NCBI GenBank assembly: GCA_913031335.1 | Contig: CAJWGI010000065.1 | Location: 1 to 7,083 of the forward strand | From: an uncultured Anaerolineales bacterium | Lineage (GTDB): Bacteria; Chloroflexota; Anaerolineae; Anaerolineales; UBA11657 | Reading direction: 5' to 3' | Length of the DNA stretch: 7,083 bases | In this document: in pieces, positions 6,605 to 7,083 of the stretch | How positions within the stretch are numbered: position 1 is the stretch's first letter | Layout: each line of letters starts with the position of its first letter | The notes under the pieces: model-generated | What the model saw: the letters and a program-made list of their open reading frames with translations, nothing else | What the model was told of the DNA's origin: nothing | Databases searched by the model: none | Translations under genes and position numbers: made by a program

Positions 6605-7083
6605 TGCGCTTGGGGCAGAAATGCCCCTGCGGGTCCATCGGTTGCAGACAGTTACCACAAATCGGGCGGCCGCGCGAAGCGACTTCATCGCCATGGGCGC
6701 CCATCACCAACATCTGCGAGCGCGTCGCCCAGATTCGGGCGGTGCCGGCGTCGGCGGAGTCCTCCTCTTCACTGGTCAGCTCCTGCGCCACCAGAACCAT
6801 CAGGTCATTCTCCTCATCGTAGCCCACACCCATCTGGCCCACGCGGAACAATGGTTCCAGCGGTTCCTGCAGCTCCATTTCGGCTTCCATGTAATCCAAA
6901 ACCGGCTCTGGCAAATCCGGATTCTTGCGCTGCAGCTCCTCGGTGAACTCGCGAATGCCGCCCGCCAGTTGCTGCATCTGGAATTTCTCGCACAACAAGG
7001 TGAGTAAATCGGAATCCTTGCGCGCCTGAATGAAGAAGGTGCGTTTGCCGACCTCGCCGACACATCCCGCGGAAATGTGGTCG
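6591..7083 (-). CDS. DUF3090 family protein (5' end cut off by window)
   Basis: The last 163 residues of a DUF3090 protein (TIGR03847), a family of unknown function that accompanies SCO1664-type genes. Recognisable are the N-terminal strand region VGEVGKRTFFIQAR (8-21 of the visible part), a long acidic helical middle, VGQMGVGYDEENDLMVLVAQE (an acidic pair of strands) and the C-terminal block GRPICGNCLQPMDPQGHFC followed by PKRNGH. In that block C142, C145, H154 and C156 are spaced as a small zinc-knuckle. An acidic stretch TSEEEDSADAG precedes a strand-like RIWATRSQMLVMGAHG. Only about 10-25 N-terminal residues seem to be missing; the start lies to the right of the window. TAA at 6593-6591; the SCO1664 ATG lies inside its last codons. 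The family call is firm, the function unknown. Confidence 0.92.
   Translation of the reverse strand, partial: DHISAGCVGEVGKRTFFIQARKDSDLLTLLCEKFQMQQLAGGIREFTEELQRKNPDLPEPVLDYMEAEMELQEPLEPLFRVGQMGVGYDEENDLMVLVAQELTSEEEDSADAGTARIWATRSQMLVMGAHGDEVASRGRPICGNCLQPMDPQGHFCPKRNGHK

Noticed and set aside
6605..6694. Upstream extension of the SCO1664 protein by 30 residues, which looks weakly like a basic signal sequence
   Set aside because: It falls wholly inside the DUF3090 coding sequence, including its conserved Cys/His block, and family members are about 250 residues.

Overview
The window holds eight protein genes, all on the minus strand, plus a regulatory leader. In transcription order (right to left) they are: a DUF3090 protein (5' end cut off), a SCO1664-family kinase-like protein, a HAD-superfamily hydrolase, an MFS transporter, a YfcE/MJ0936-type metallophosphoesterase, then a his leader region, then hisG, hisD and hisC (3' end cut off). 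The base composition is moderately GC-rich. The DUF3090/SCO1664 pair is known mainly from Actinomycetota and also from Chloroflexota. With that GC level, weak Shine-Dalgarno sites and a hisG-hisD-hisC order, I favour a Chloroflexota bacterium, with Actinomycetota as the alternative. This is inference, not proof.

Right part (about 3357-7083): five closely packed genes with overlaps of 14 and 1 bases and gaps of 42 and 27 bases, probably one transcription unit. DUF3090 and SCO1664 form a conserved pair of unknown function. The HAD hydrolase, transporter and phosphoesterase downstream have recognisable folds but no assignable substrate.

Middle (3186-3356): this is the most interesting part. A promoter-like sequence begins one base after the phosphoesterase stop codon. 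It leads into a short ORF encoding MANVNANASHHHHRSVPT, with four consecutive His codons. The stop codon of this ORF is followed directly by an RNA segment that can pair across the 5' arm and loop of a perfect 11-bp GC-rich hairpin. That hairpin ends in a run of U, and the GGAG ribosome binding site and ATG of hisG follow at once. All elements of classical ribosome-mediated histidine attenuation (leader peptide, mutually exclusive antiterminator and terminator) are present and in the right order.

Left part (1-3185): hisG, hisD and hisC are translationally coupled (4-base overlap, then a 1-base gap) and encode ATP phosphoribosyltransferase, histidinol dehydrogenase and histidinol-phosphate aminotransferase. 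These are the first step and two late steps of histidine synthesis. When charged His-tRNA is plentiful the leader should terminate transcription before hisG; when it is scarce the ribosome should stall on the His codons and let the operon be transcribed.

No tRNA, rRNA, CRISPR array, insertion sequence or other mobile element was seen. No gene-free stretch exceeds 300 bases.
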